From positions 62,001-126,000 of the forward strand of contig FQWG01000006.1 of NCBI GenBank assembly GCA_900129595.1: a DNA stretch of 64,000 bases, in the 5' to 3' direction. Both the position numbers and the translations under genes were made by a program. Source of the stretch: Flavobacterium frigidimaris. GTDB lineage: Bacteria > Bacteroidota > Bacteroidia > Flavobacteriales > Flavobacteriaceae. Below, in pieces: positions 15,818-23,659 of this stretch. Positions within the stretch are counted from its first letter, which is position 1; each line of letters starts with the position of its first letter. Below the pieces are notes generated by a model. That model made no database searches. It saw nothing but the letters and a program-made list of their open reading frames with translations, and had not been told where the DNA came from.

Positions 15818-18277
15818 TTGAATAATAGCAGGATAATATTCGTTTTTCTCTTTTTATGCATTTCTTGTGTTTCATTTGCTCAGCAAGCTCATATTAAAGG
15901 CGTTATTTTAGACAATCAAAATCGTCCCGTAGCAGATGTTAATATTACATCTTTGGGAAAAACAACGCAGTCAGATGTAAATGGTTTTTTTGAAGTTGAC
16001 GTGCCTTCGAATAAAAAAACATCGTTGGTTTTTACGCATATTTCATTAAAAATGATGAGTCTGACAGTGAGTTTAAAGCCAAACGAAGTTTTTGTTTTTA
16101 ATCCTGTAATGAGTAATTATCAAGAGCAGATGGGAGAGGTTTTCGTGTCTTCCGGAAATAAAAAACGTGTTCAGGGAATTGCGACTATTGATGCAGCTAC
16201 TATCAAGAAAATTCCCGGAGCCAATGCGGGAATAGAAAACATCCTGAAAACATTACCCGGCGTGAATTCAAATAATGAACTCAGTACGCAATATGCAGTC
16301 CGTGGGGGAAATTACGATGAAAATTTAGTGTATGTAAACGAAATTGAAGTCTATCGTCCGTTTTTAATTCGATCCGGACAGCAAGAGGGATTGAGTTTTA
16401 CAAATACAGATTTAGTTCAGAATGTTGATTTTTCGGCTGGAGGATTTCAGGCCAAATTTGGAGATAAATTATCTTCTGTCCTGGATATTACGTATAGAAA
16501 ACCAACTCAGTTTGGAGCTTCTTTAGAGGCAAGTTTACTTGGCGGCAGCGTTGCAGTTGATGCGGTTTCTAAAAATAAAAAATGGTCTTCCGTAACCGGT
16601 GTCCGTTATCGAAATAATAGTTTGCTGGTGAATAGTCAGGATACACAAACGAATTATACGCCTTCTTTTGCTGACATTCAGACGAATATCAATTATGATA
16701 TTTCGAATAAATGGCAGGTGAGTTTTTTAGGCAATATTTCTCAGAATAAATACTTGTACGAACCTTTGACACGTGAGACGAAATTTGGAACTATAGATAA
16801 ACCAATGTCGCTTGCAGTGTATTATGAAGGAAAAGAAAGGGATCAGTATGATACTTATTTTGGCGCTTTGAAAACCACTTATAAGGTTTCGAATGATTTT
16901 ACGTTAAAATTTATAGGTGCATTATTCCATACAATAGAGCAGGAGCATTTTGATATTTTGGCACAATATCGCTTAGGAAATCTAACCGAGGAAGGATCGG
17001 ATCAGGTCGATTTTACGCGCGGAATTGGTTCTCAGCTCAATCACGCCAGAAACGATCTTGATGCGTTGATCGCAAATGCAGAAATTAAAGGTTTTAAAGA
17101 ATGGAAAAATGACAGCCAGTTAGAGTTTGGTTTAAAATATACCAGAGAATCTATTCGTGACAGAATTGTAGAATGGGAAATGATCGATTCGGCAGGATTT
17201 TCTATCAATCCTCCAATTGTTAATTTGCCTAAAAATAACCAGCCTTACGAACCTTATATCGGACCGCTTTTGCCGTATCAAAATGTTCGTGCCACAAACT
17301 TCAATACGATTAACAGATTTTCAGGTTATGCACAATACAATAAAAAATCAGCGATCGGGTCAAATCAGGTTTGGTACAATATAGGAGCACGTTTTCAGAG
17401 CTGGAATGTTTCCGGAGCAGCCGTTGAAGGGAAGGATCAAATTGTTTTTAGTCCGCGTGCGCAATTCGCGATAAAACCGGATTGGGATATGGATATGATT
17501 TTCAGGCTTTCGGGTGGATTGTACCATCAGCCGCCATTTTACAGGGAACTTCGTGATCTGGATGGTGTTGTGAACCCGAATGTAAAAGCACAGGAATCCG
17601 TTCATATTGTTTTGAGTAATGATTATAATTTTAAGATATGGAACCGTCCCTTTAAATGGGTTACGGAATTGTATTATAAGTCACTCTCGGATGTAAATGT
17701 ATATTCGATCGATAATGTCAGGATCCGTTATATCGCCAATAATAATGCAAAAGCTTACGCGCAGGGGATTGATTTTAGACTGAACGGCGAATTTGTACCC
17801 GGAACGGAATCCTGGATTAGTTTTGGTTATTTGAAGACTGAAGAAAATTATGCTGACAAAGGATATATTGCAAGGCCAACAGACCAGCGTTTGAAATTTG
17901 CGATGTTGTTTCAGGATTATATGCCCAATATCCCGAGTGTGAAATTATACCTGAATCTGGTGTATAATACAGGTTTGCCAGGCGGAGCTCCGGCATATTC
18001 TGATCCTTATCTGTATCAGGGCAGGCTGAATGATTATCGTAGGGCAGATATTGGTTTTGCTAAAGTTTTTGTAGATAATAGTACCAAAGTAGCGAAAGCA
18101 AAATGGTTGAAGAATTTCAAAGAATTATCTGTTGGATTGGAGATTTTTAATGTTTTTAATAATCAAAACGCAATTACCAATACCTGGGTTCGTGATGTCT
18201 ATTCTAAAAATCAATATGCGATTCCAAATTATATGACTTCAAGAGTTTTTAATGTGAAGCTAAATGCGAGGTTATGA
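15818..18277 (+). CDS. TonB-dependent receptor with carboxypeptidase-regulatory-like domain
   Basis: An 819-residue outer-membrane receptor. A signal peptide (ends SFAQ) is followed by a CarboxypepD_reg-like domain (about 24-105), a plug domain (about 110-230, with ILKTLPGV and AVRGGNYDENLVYVNEIEVYRP), and a barrel to the C-terminus (VFNVKLNARL). The start must be TTG at 15818, since no ATG or GTG precedes the signal peptide. There is no SusD partner, so this is not a glycan-utilisation pair. The substrate is unknown. It overlaps the next gene by 4 nt. Confidence 0.93.
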   Translation: MNNSRIIFVFLFLCISCVSFAQQAHIKGVILDNQNRPVADVNITSLGKTTQSDVNGFFEVDVPSNKKTSLVFTHISLKMMSLTVSLKPNEVFVFNPVMSNYQEQMGEVFVSSGNKKRVQGIATIDAATIKKIPGANAGIENILKTLPGVNSNNELSTQYAVRGGNYDENLVYVNEIEVYRPFLIRSGQQEGLSFTNTDLVQNVDFSAGGFQAKFGDKLSSVLDITYRKPTQFGASLEASLLGGSVAVDAVSKNKKWSSVTGVRYRNNSLLVNSQDTQTNYTPSFADIQTNINYDISNKWQVSFLGNISQNKYLYEPLTRETKFGTIDKPMSLAVYYEGKERDQYDTYFGALKTTYKVSNDFTLKFIGALFHTIEQEHFDILAQYRLGNLTEEGSDQVDFTRGIGSQLNHARNDLDALIANAEIKGFKEWKNDSQLEFGLKYTRESIRDRIVEWEMIDSAGFSINPPIVNLPKNNQPYEPYIGPLLPYQNVRATNFNTINRFSGYAQYNKKSAIGSNQVWYNIGARFQSWNVSGAAVEGKDQIVFSPRAQFAIKPDWDMDMIFRLSGGLYHQPPFYRELRDLDGVVNPNVKAQESVHIVLSNDYNFKIWNRPFKWVTELYYKSLSDVNVYSIDNVRIRYIANNNAKAYAQGIDFRLNGEFVPGTESWISFGYLKTEENYADKGYIARPTDQRLKFAMLFQDYMPNIPSVKLYLNLVYNTGLPGGAPAYSDPYLYQGRLNDYRRADIGFAKVFVDNSTKVAKAKWLKNFKELSVGLEIFNVFNNQNAITNTWVRDVYSKNQYAIPNYMTSRVFNVKLNARL

Positions 18278-18909
18278 TGGAAAAACGTAAAAGACGAAAG
18301 AAAATTTTTTATGTGCCGGGATTGATTTCGTTGGTTTTTATACCTGTTTTATGTTTGGTTTTCTGGTATAAGACAGATGCTTTTAAAGAAGAAAGTTGTA
18401 TTAATATCTCGTTTCCCGGAGAATCTCTTACTAAGCCAAATTTGTTGTCTTTTAAAAGAAATTATCAGGTTTTTAGTTTCAATAGTTCTGAGGTTGCATT
18501 GCATAAAGATTTAAGGAATCTTCAGGTTGCTTTAAAGAAATTAAATCGTGAAAATGATACGATAAATGGAGTTCGGATTCATTTAGGTAATAAAATGAAG
18601 TATGAAGTTTATATTAGGCTTCTGGATATTTTTGCAATTGAAGAAATGTCAAATTTCGAACAATATAATAATGATTTTTTTGTTGTAATGGTACCAAAGC
18701 CAAAGTATGATAAGAATTTACGAAAAATCGTTCCTATTACATGTGGTTATTGGGAAGCCAATAAAGAATTTTTCTTAAAAGAAGAGAAAGAAAAGCAGTT
18801 TCAATATGTTTTGGCGCTGTATAAAAAGTATTGGTTTATTTTTCTGGGTTATCTTGGCATCGTATTTCTGAATATCTTTGCCCTAGTAAAATTCAATAAA
18901 AGTAGATAA
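18274..18909 (+). CDS. Two-TM protein with a central extracytoplasmic domain, translationally coupled to the TonB receptor
   Basis: This 211-residue protein overlaps the receptor stop (ATGA), implying coupled translation. A basic N-terminus (KRKRRKK) precedes a membrane helix at about 14-28 and a second helix lies at about 187-205, leaving about 155 residues outside the cytoplasm. That middle part, with ALKKLN, INGVRIHLGNKMKYEVYIRLLDIF split by a short turn, and FFVVMVPK, is faintly reminiscent of the ExbD/TolR periplasmic fold, but the extra C-terminal helix is not usual for ExbD. I do not recognise the family. The coupling suggests a helper for the receptor or the M23 peptidase. Confidence 0.8.
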   Translation: MMEKRKRRKKIFYVPGLISLVFIPVLCLVFWYKTDAFKEESCINISFPGESLTKPNLLSFKRNYQVFSFNSSEVALHKDLRNLQVALKKLNRENDTINGVRIHLGNKMKYEVYIRLLDIFAIEEMSNFEQYNNDFFVVMVPKPKYDKNLRKIVPITCGYWEANKEFFLKEEKEKQFQYVLALYKKYWFIFLGYLGIVFLNIFALVKFNKSR

Positions 18910-18955
18910 TACAATCAAAAATACTATATTTGATATTCTAATATAATTAGCATAA

Positions 18956-19678
18956 ATGAAAAATTCCTTAAAATATATAGCCTTAGCAATCATCGGAACA
19001 TTAGTGAGTTGTAAAGATGAAGTGCAGAAACCAAAAGTAATTTATGATGGTGCTAATAAAACAAGTGTTGTAGCGAAAACGGATTCAACGCAGGTTGAAG
19101 TGGCAGATTTACCCGTTCAGATGACCGGAACTAATTATTTGATTCATCCTGTTGGTGATTTACGTGTTTTTGAAAAAGGAACTAAATCACGTTATGGGTC
19201 TTCGAGTGTCAATGATGTGAGTTTTACGATTTCTAATTTAGGCGAATTTGAAATTACGGGATATTTGCAAAACCTGAAATTTCAAAAGGTAGATTCAGAT
19301 TCTATCCGACCATTAACCGATAAGCCGGCTTTGATATTGACTGCTACATATTTAAAATCAGTTGCAGACAAAACTCAAAACCAGGTTATGGTATATACTT
19401 TGGCGGATGCAGATACAAATAAAGATGGTAAAATTGACAGCAGTGATATTAAAACGTTGTATTTGAGTAGTATCAGTGGTGAAAATTTCACTAAAGTTTC
19501 TGAAGACTTTCAGGAATTAATAGATTGGAGCTTGATTGAATCTAAAAATCGTTTGTACTTTAGAACAATCGAAGATACCAACCAAAACGGGCAATTTGAT
19601 AAAAATGATGTTTTGCATTATAACTACATTGATTTAGCTTCTAAAAAATGGGAAGTAAAAAGTTACAAACCTATCTAA
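18956..19678 (+). CDS. Lipoprotein with two EF-hand-like motifs
   Basis: A 240-residue lipoprotein with lipid-attachment Cys19 (GTLVSC). Two calcium-loop-like stretches are visible, DADTNKDGKIDSSD (about 151-164) and EDTNQNGQFDKND (about 206-218), each with the alternating Asp/Asn/Gly/Asp pattern of EF-hand or dockerin loops. The residue after the Cys is Lys (CKDE), so surface export is not strongly signalled. A TATATTTG box at 18925-18932 suggests its own promoter. The family is not recognised; calcium binding is inferred from the loops. Confidence 0.82.
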   Translation: MKNSLKYIALAIIGTLVSCKDEVQKPKVIYDGANKTSVVAKTDSTQVEVADLPVQMTGTNYLIHPVGDLRVFEKGTKSRYGSSSVNDVSFTISNLGEFEITGYLQNLKFQKVDSDSIRPLTDKPALILTATYLKSVADKTQNQVMVYTLADADTNKDGKIDSSDIKTLYLSSISGENFTKVSEDFQELIDWSLIESKNRLYFRTIEDTNQNGQFDKNDVLHYNYIDLASKKWEVKSYKPI

Positions 19679-19708
19679 GCTACTAAGTTGCTAAGATTTT
19701 AAAATAAA

Positions 19709-19759
19709 AGAAAAAGCCCTTTAAAAATTAACTGATTTAATTTTTAAAGGGCTTTTTCT
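19709..19759 (+). terminator. Strong factor-independent terminator
   Basis: A stem of more than 20 bp, arms AGAAAAAGCCCTTTAAAAAT and its complement, closes on a 6-8 nt loop and ends in T-rich sequence. It follows the lipoprotein gene. Confidence 0.9.
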
Positions 19760-19774
19760 TTTTATAATAAAAAA

Positions 19775-19925
19775 GAGCCGTAAGGCTCGATCCATATTGT
19801 AGAGCCGGACTTCAGTCCAGTTTGTATTAACGGTTAAAAAAAAAAGAATTTCGTTGTAATCAACATAAATCCGTTGGCACTACAATATAAATCATTTTAA
19901 TTGGTGTAATCGGTGGCAAAAAAAA
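19775..19925. repeat. Cluster of small dispersed repeats
   Basis: Within the 275-nt gap before the DUF2971 gene are a perfect hairpin GAGCCGTAAGGCTC (19775-19788), a second imperfect one around CCGGACTTCAGTCCAG (19805-19820), and a string GGTGTAATCGGTGGCAAAAA near 19899-19920 that resembles one arm of the GCCAC/GTGGC elements seen elsewhere. No coding potential is visible. Confidence 0.5.
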
Positions 19926-19953
19926 ACTTAGAATCTTATTAGCTTAGGAAAAT

Positions 19954-20655
19954 CTAAATCAATATATCGCTTTCCAGATCAGATTTTTCGATTTCAAAAC
20001 CAAATCCTAAACGTTCTACCAATTCGATTACCAGTTTTTTGTACCAGTTTTCAGATTTGGGATGAATGTATATCTTTTCAATCAGTTGTTTAAGGTCTAC
20101 ATTGATTTTTAAGCCGTCATTTAATTTTATGGTACTTTTAGAAGTATCAGTAATAATGCGGACTTCACGCTCGTACTGAAAGCTTTTTCGTTTAAATAAA
20201 AACGGGAAGAACGAATCATCAAACGGAATATATTCTTTTTTGTAGTCGATATAATTAACCTCGCCAATATACTGATCAAAGTTGTTCTCCGGATTCAATG
20301 CTTTCTGCAGTCTTCCAATAGTAGACTGAATGGCTAATCCTTCGCTGTTTTGTGTAAAAATCTGCCACATGGCAAATGATTCATATTCGTTAATATGCCA
20401 GCTGCTTATGGCGACTTTCTCGCGATGTGTCTTATAGTAGTTTAAGAAGTCAGGATTGTCATTGGCCAGTTTTTTAATCTCTTCATAAGTTGGCTCGCTA
20501 AAAGTGCCTTCGTACTGATCTTCGAATTTATCAGAACGCGACATGAATAATTTCTTGGACAATAATAAATCGAGGAATTTAGATAAGTCTAAGTATTTCC
20601 AAACAATGGTATCCGGATCATCGGGAAGCTTTATATTCTGATTGTTGAGATACAT
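19954..20655 (-). CDS. DUF2971 domain-containing protein
   Basis: A 233-residue cytoplasmic protein with the DUF2971 pattern: an N-terminal YLDLSKFLDLLLSKKLFMS followed by SRSDKFEDQYEG, then CxxW-like AISSWHINEYESFAMWQIF in the middle and KRKSFQYEREVRII near the C-terminus, where the Glu/Arg pair is the best conserved part. The biochemical function of this family is unknown. It stands alone between two repeat elements, has no operon partner, and no promoter consensus is clear. Confidence 0.85.
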   Translation of the reverse strand: MYLNNQNIKLPDDPDTIVWKYLDLSKFLDLLLSKKLFMSRSDKFEDQYEGTFSEPTYEEIKKLANDNPDFLNYYKTHREKVAISSWHINEYESFAMWQIFTQNSEGLAIQSTIGRLQKALNPENNFDQYIGEVNYIDYKKEYIPFDDSFFPFLFKRKSFQYEREVRIITDTSKSTIKLNDGLKINVDLKQLIEKIYIHPKSENWYKKLVIELVERLGFGFEIEKSDLESDILI

Positions 20656-20689
20656 TTTTTTTGTTTTAAGATTTATGCTAAAAAAAAAA

Positions 20690-20767
20690 TAGCCACAGAT
20701 TAGAAAGATTAAAATGATTTATTTCGTTAAAAAAAGAATCTGTGTTAATCTGTGTAATCTGTGGCTA
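20690..20767. repeat. Inverted-repeat element, GCCACAGATTA/TAATCTGTGGC ends
   Basis: Left arm 20690-20711 and right arm 20746-20767 are inverted copies matching at 20 of 22 positions, with a 34-nt spacer. Inside the right arm the unit TAATCTGTG is repeated. It occupies the gap between the DUF2971 gene and the downstream end of the ABC exporter gene. Confidence 0.75.
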
Positions 20768-20786
20768 AAAGTATGTTTTCTTTTAT

Positions 20787-22616
20787 CTACGATTCAAAAG
20801 ACTGCATGGTTACCAGTTTGTTGTAGGTTCCGTTGTGCGCAATCAACTCTTCGTGAGTTCCTTGTTCTACGATTTTTCCTTTTTGCATCACAACGATTTT
20901 ATCTGCTTTCTGAATAGTTGAAAGTCGGTGAGCAATCACAATCGAAGTTCTGTTCTGCATCATATTCTCTAATGCCACCTGAACAAATTTTTCGCTTTCA
21001 GTATCCAATGCCGATGTTGCTTCATCCAAAATCATGATTGGAGGATTTTTTAATACAGCTCTGGCAATCGATAGACGTTGTTTTTGCCCGCCTGAAAGCT
21101 TGTTTCCGCTATCACCAATATTGGTATAGATTCCTAAAGGTAAATCCTTAACAAACTCAAAAGCATTCGCAATTTTCAAAGCTTCAATGATTTCGTCATC
21201 TGTAGCATCTAATTTTCCTAACGAAATATTTGCTTTTATAGTATCGTTAAACAAGATGCTGTCCTGAGTTACTAATCCCATCAGGCTGCGAAGCGATTGT
21301 AAATTCATGTCTTTGATGTTAATGCCATCAATAGAAATTGTGCCGTCATTTACATCGTAGAAACGCGTCAATAAGTTAGCAATCGTACTTTTTCCACTTC
21401 CGGATTGCCCCACAAGAGCAACCGTTTGACCTTTTTTAATGGTAAGTGAAAAGTCTTTTAAAACCGTTTCGTCTTCATATTTAAAGTTCACATTCTGAAC
21501 GCTGATGTTGTCATCAAAAGACGTTTTTTCGATCGCATTTGGTTTAGATACGATAGTGTTTTCTTGTTCAAGAACTTCAAGAACACGTTCTGCTGCGGCA
21601 TTACCTCTTTTTACTCCGTAAGAAGCTTTAGAGATTGCTTTTGCGGGCGTTAAGATGTTGTAAGCCAGTCCCATGTAAGCAATAAATGAAGGGCCGCTTA
21701 ATGTTTTGTCAATCAAAACCATTTGTCCGCCGTACCATAATAAAATGGCGATAACCGTAATTCCCATAAATTCACTTGCCGGAGAAGCTAAGTTTTGGCG
21801 ATTGCCAATTGAATTTGATAAATTGAAAAATCGTTCTGTTGAATTTTGAAAAACGGTGTTAAAATAATTTTCAGAATTGTAGCCTTTTACCACTTTCAGT
21901 CCGCCAATAGTTTCTTCGATAGTAGATAAAAAAGCACCTTGTTCCTCTTGCGCTTTTGTAGATTGTTTTTTAAGCTGTTTTCCGATTAATGAAATGATGT
22001 AGCCAGAAATCGGAATAAAAATAAAAACAAATAACGTTAGTTTCGTACTGATAAGCAGCATTGTTGTTATAGTGAAAATTATCGTTAAGGGTTCTTTTAC
22101 GATAAGTTCTAATATGGCTAAGAATGAGTTTTGAACCTCATTGACGTCAGCAGAAATTCTTGAGATAACATCTCCTTTTCTTTTCTCAGAATAAAATGCC
22201 AAAGGCAGTTCAAGTGTTTTTTTGTACATAGCATTTCGCATGTCTTTTAAAACGCCATTTCGTAAAAAAGTGATGAAAAACATCGCCAGATAATCTGCTA
22301 AGTTTTTTAATAAGAAGATCGAAATTATAATGGTTACCATGATGGCTAAAATAAAACCCGGATCATGATCACCTTTTGTTGTGGTGATGTAATAGCTCAA
22401 ATAATCTTCACCGTATTTCTGGAGTTTTAAAATTCCATGGTATACAGGTTTTACTCTGTTCTCTTTTGTCTGGTCGAATAAAACCTGAAGCATTGGTATT
22501 AAGGCCACAAACGAAAGTGTGCTAAAAAGTGCATACAGGATATTAAAAAATATGTTTAAGAACGCATACTTTTTATAGGGATATATAAAAGGAACTATTT
22601 TTTTGAAATTACTCAT
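20787..22616 (-). CDS. ABC exporter, fused permease and ATPase (MsbA-like)
   Basis: A 609-residue half-transporter of the lipid/multidrug exporter type. Six membrane helices lie in about residues 15-330, followed by the ATPase domain: Walker A GQSGSGKST, Q-loop LVTQDS, signature LSGGQKQRLSIARA, Walker B IMILDEATSALD and switch His in VIAHRLS. As a homodimer it would flip lipids or export hydrophobic compounds; MsbA itself is the best-known relative, but the cargo cannot be proved here. Its start overlaps the stop of the upstream nuclease gene by 4 nt, so it is the last gene of a pgm - nuclease - exporter unit. Confidence 0.93.
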   Translation of the reverse strand: MSNFKKIVPFIYPYKKYAFLNIFFNILYALFSTLSFVALIPMLQVLFDQTKENRVKPVYHGILKLQKYGEDYLSYYITTTKGDHDPGFILAIMVTIIISIFLLKNLADYLAMFFITFLRNGVLKDMRNAMYKKTLELPLAFYSEKRKGDVISRISADVNEVQNSFLAILELIVKEPLTIIFTITTMLLISTKLTLFVFIFIPISGYIISLIGKQLKKQSTKAQEEQGAFLSTIEETIGGLKVVKGYNSENYFNTVFQNSTERFFNLSNSIGNRQNLASPASEFMGITVIAILLWYGGQMVLIDKTLSGPSFIAYMGLAYNILTPAKAISKASYGVKRGNAAAERVLEVLEQENTIVSKPNAIEKTSFDDNISVQNVNFKYEDETVLKDFSLTIKKGQTVALVGQSGSGKSTIANLLTRFYDVNDGTISIDGINIKDMNLQSLRSLMGLVTQDSILFNDTIKANISLGKLDATDDEIIEALKIANAFEFVKDLPLGIYTNIGDSGNKLSGGQKQRLSIARAVLKNPPIMILDEATSALDTESEKFVQVALENMMQNRTSIVIAHRLSTIQKADKIVVMQKGKIVEQGTHEELIAHNGTYNKLVTMQSFES

Positions 22617-23653
22617 TTATTATGGATGTTATTTTCTGCTATGGCAATGGCTCTTTCGAGTTTTTCCAGCAATAATTTTTTTTCTGGTAATTGGGTTAAA
22701 TAAGCGGAGACTTTAATTTGTTCGTCATTGTCCAGCATTAAATAATTAATTTGTTCAGGAGATTTCTCACTACACAAAATTAATCCAATTGGTTTGTTTT
22801 CGCCTTCTTTTTGTTCGTTTTTCTCCAGCCAATGAAGATAGAGCTCCATTTGGCCTTTGTATCCGGCTTTAAATTTTCCTAGTTTTAGGTCTATGGCAAC
22901 CAATCTGCGTAAGCCCCGATGATAGAAGAGTAAGTCGATATAAAAATCTTCATCATCAATTGTTATTCTTTTCTGGCGTGCAAGAAAGGCGAATTCACTG
23001 CCCATTTCAGTAATGAAATTTTGTAATTGAGCCAGAATAGAGCTTTCCAGATCTTTTTCAGAATAGCTGTCGTGAAGTCCCAGGAAATCTAAAAAGTAAG
23101 GATCCCGAAAAGTTAAATCAGGACTAATTTGTTTTTCGTTTTTTAATGACGTCAGATCATTCAGGATGGTTGCTTCGGGCTTTTTGCTAATGGCAGTTCT
23201 TTCAAAAAGCATACTGTCAATGCGCTCCTGTAAAGTTCTCACGCTCCAACGTTCATGAACGCTCATTTGAATGTAAAACTCGCGTTTGACGTTACTTTCA
23301 ATTCCTAATATTGAATACAAGTGTGACCAACTCAATTGTGCAGACACTGTCTGCACAATTGTATAGTCTTGAAAAACAGTGCTTAGCTTTATGAAACTAT
23401 GTATATTTCTTTTGCTAAATCCCGTTCCATATCTTTTTGATAATTCTGAACTTAAGCTTTGAATTGTTTTCTTCCCATAATCGGCACGATCATTTTTTAG
23501 AATTTCTTCATTAATGGTCTTTCCAATTTTCCAATACAACAGCGTTAATTCCTGATTCACCGTTTTGGCAACAAAATGACGGGTGTGATCTATTAATCCT
23601 ATAATGGAATTTAATAGTTCAGGCTGATCATTTGTTTCCGGTTTATCACTCAT
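22613..23653 (-). CDS. PDDEXK nuclease domain-containing protein (YhcG/DUF1016 family)
   Basis: A 346-residue protein with the two DUF1016 parts. The N-terminal domain (about 12-150) contains LYWKIGKTI, GFSKRNIHSFIKL and the family's QLSWSHL. The C-terminal PDDEXK domain (about 185-330) shows Glu220, Asp240 and Asp255-Leu-Lys257 (VAIDLKLGK) as the likely metal-binding triad, so the nuclease core looks intact. YhcG proteins are widespread, mobile, and often lie near restriction systems or transposons; their cellular role is poorly known. Here the gene starts 6 nt after the phosphohexomutase stop and overlaps the exporter start, an unusual place. A perfect 29-bp palindrome lies inside it at 23333-23361. 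Confidence 0.92.
   Translation of the reverse strand: MSDKPETNDQPELLNSIIGLIDHTRHFVAKTVNQELTLLYWKIGKTINEEILKNDRADYGKKTIQSLSSELSKRYGTGFSKRNIHSFIKLSTVFQDYTIVQTVSAQLSWSHLYSILGIESNVKREFYIQMSVHERWSVRTLQERIDSMLFERTAISKKPEATILNDLTSLKNEKQISPDLTFRDPYFLDFLGLHDSYSEKDLESSILAQLQNFITEMGSEFAFLARQKRITIDDEDFYIDLLFYHRGLRRLVAIDLKLGKFKAGYKGQMELYLHWLEKNEQKEGENKPIGLILCSEKSPEQINYLMLDNDEQIKVSAYLTQLPEKKLLLEKLERAIAIAENNIHNK
23333..23361. repeat. Perfect 29-bp palindrome inside the nuclease gene
   Basis: The arm CAATTGTGCAGACA is followed by one central base and its exact reverse complement, 14 bp each side. It encodes residues 98-107 of the nuclease protein (TIVQTVSAQL), directly before the conserved LSWSHL motif. Confidence 0.85.
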
Positions 23654-23659
23654 TCTTTA

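Noticed and set aside
20714..20917. Plus-strand frame next to the ABC exporter end
   Set aside because: It starts in an inverted repeat and runs antisense into the exporter gene.
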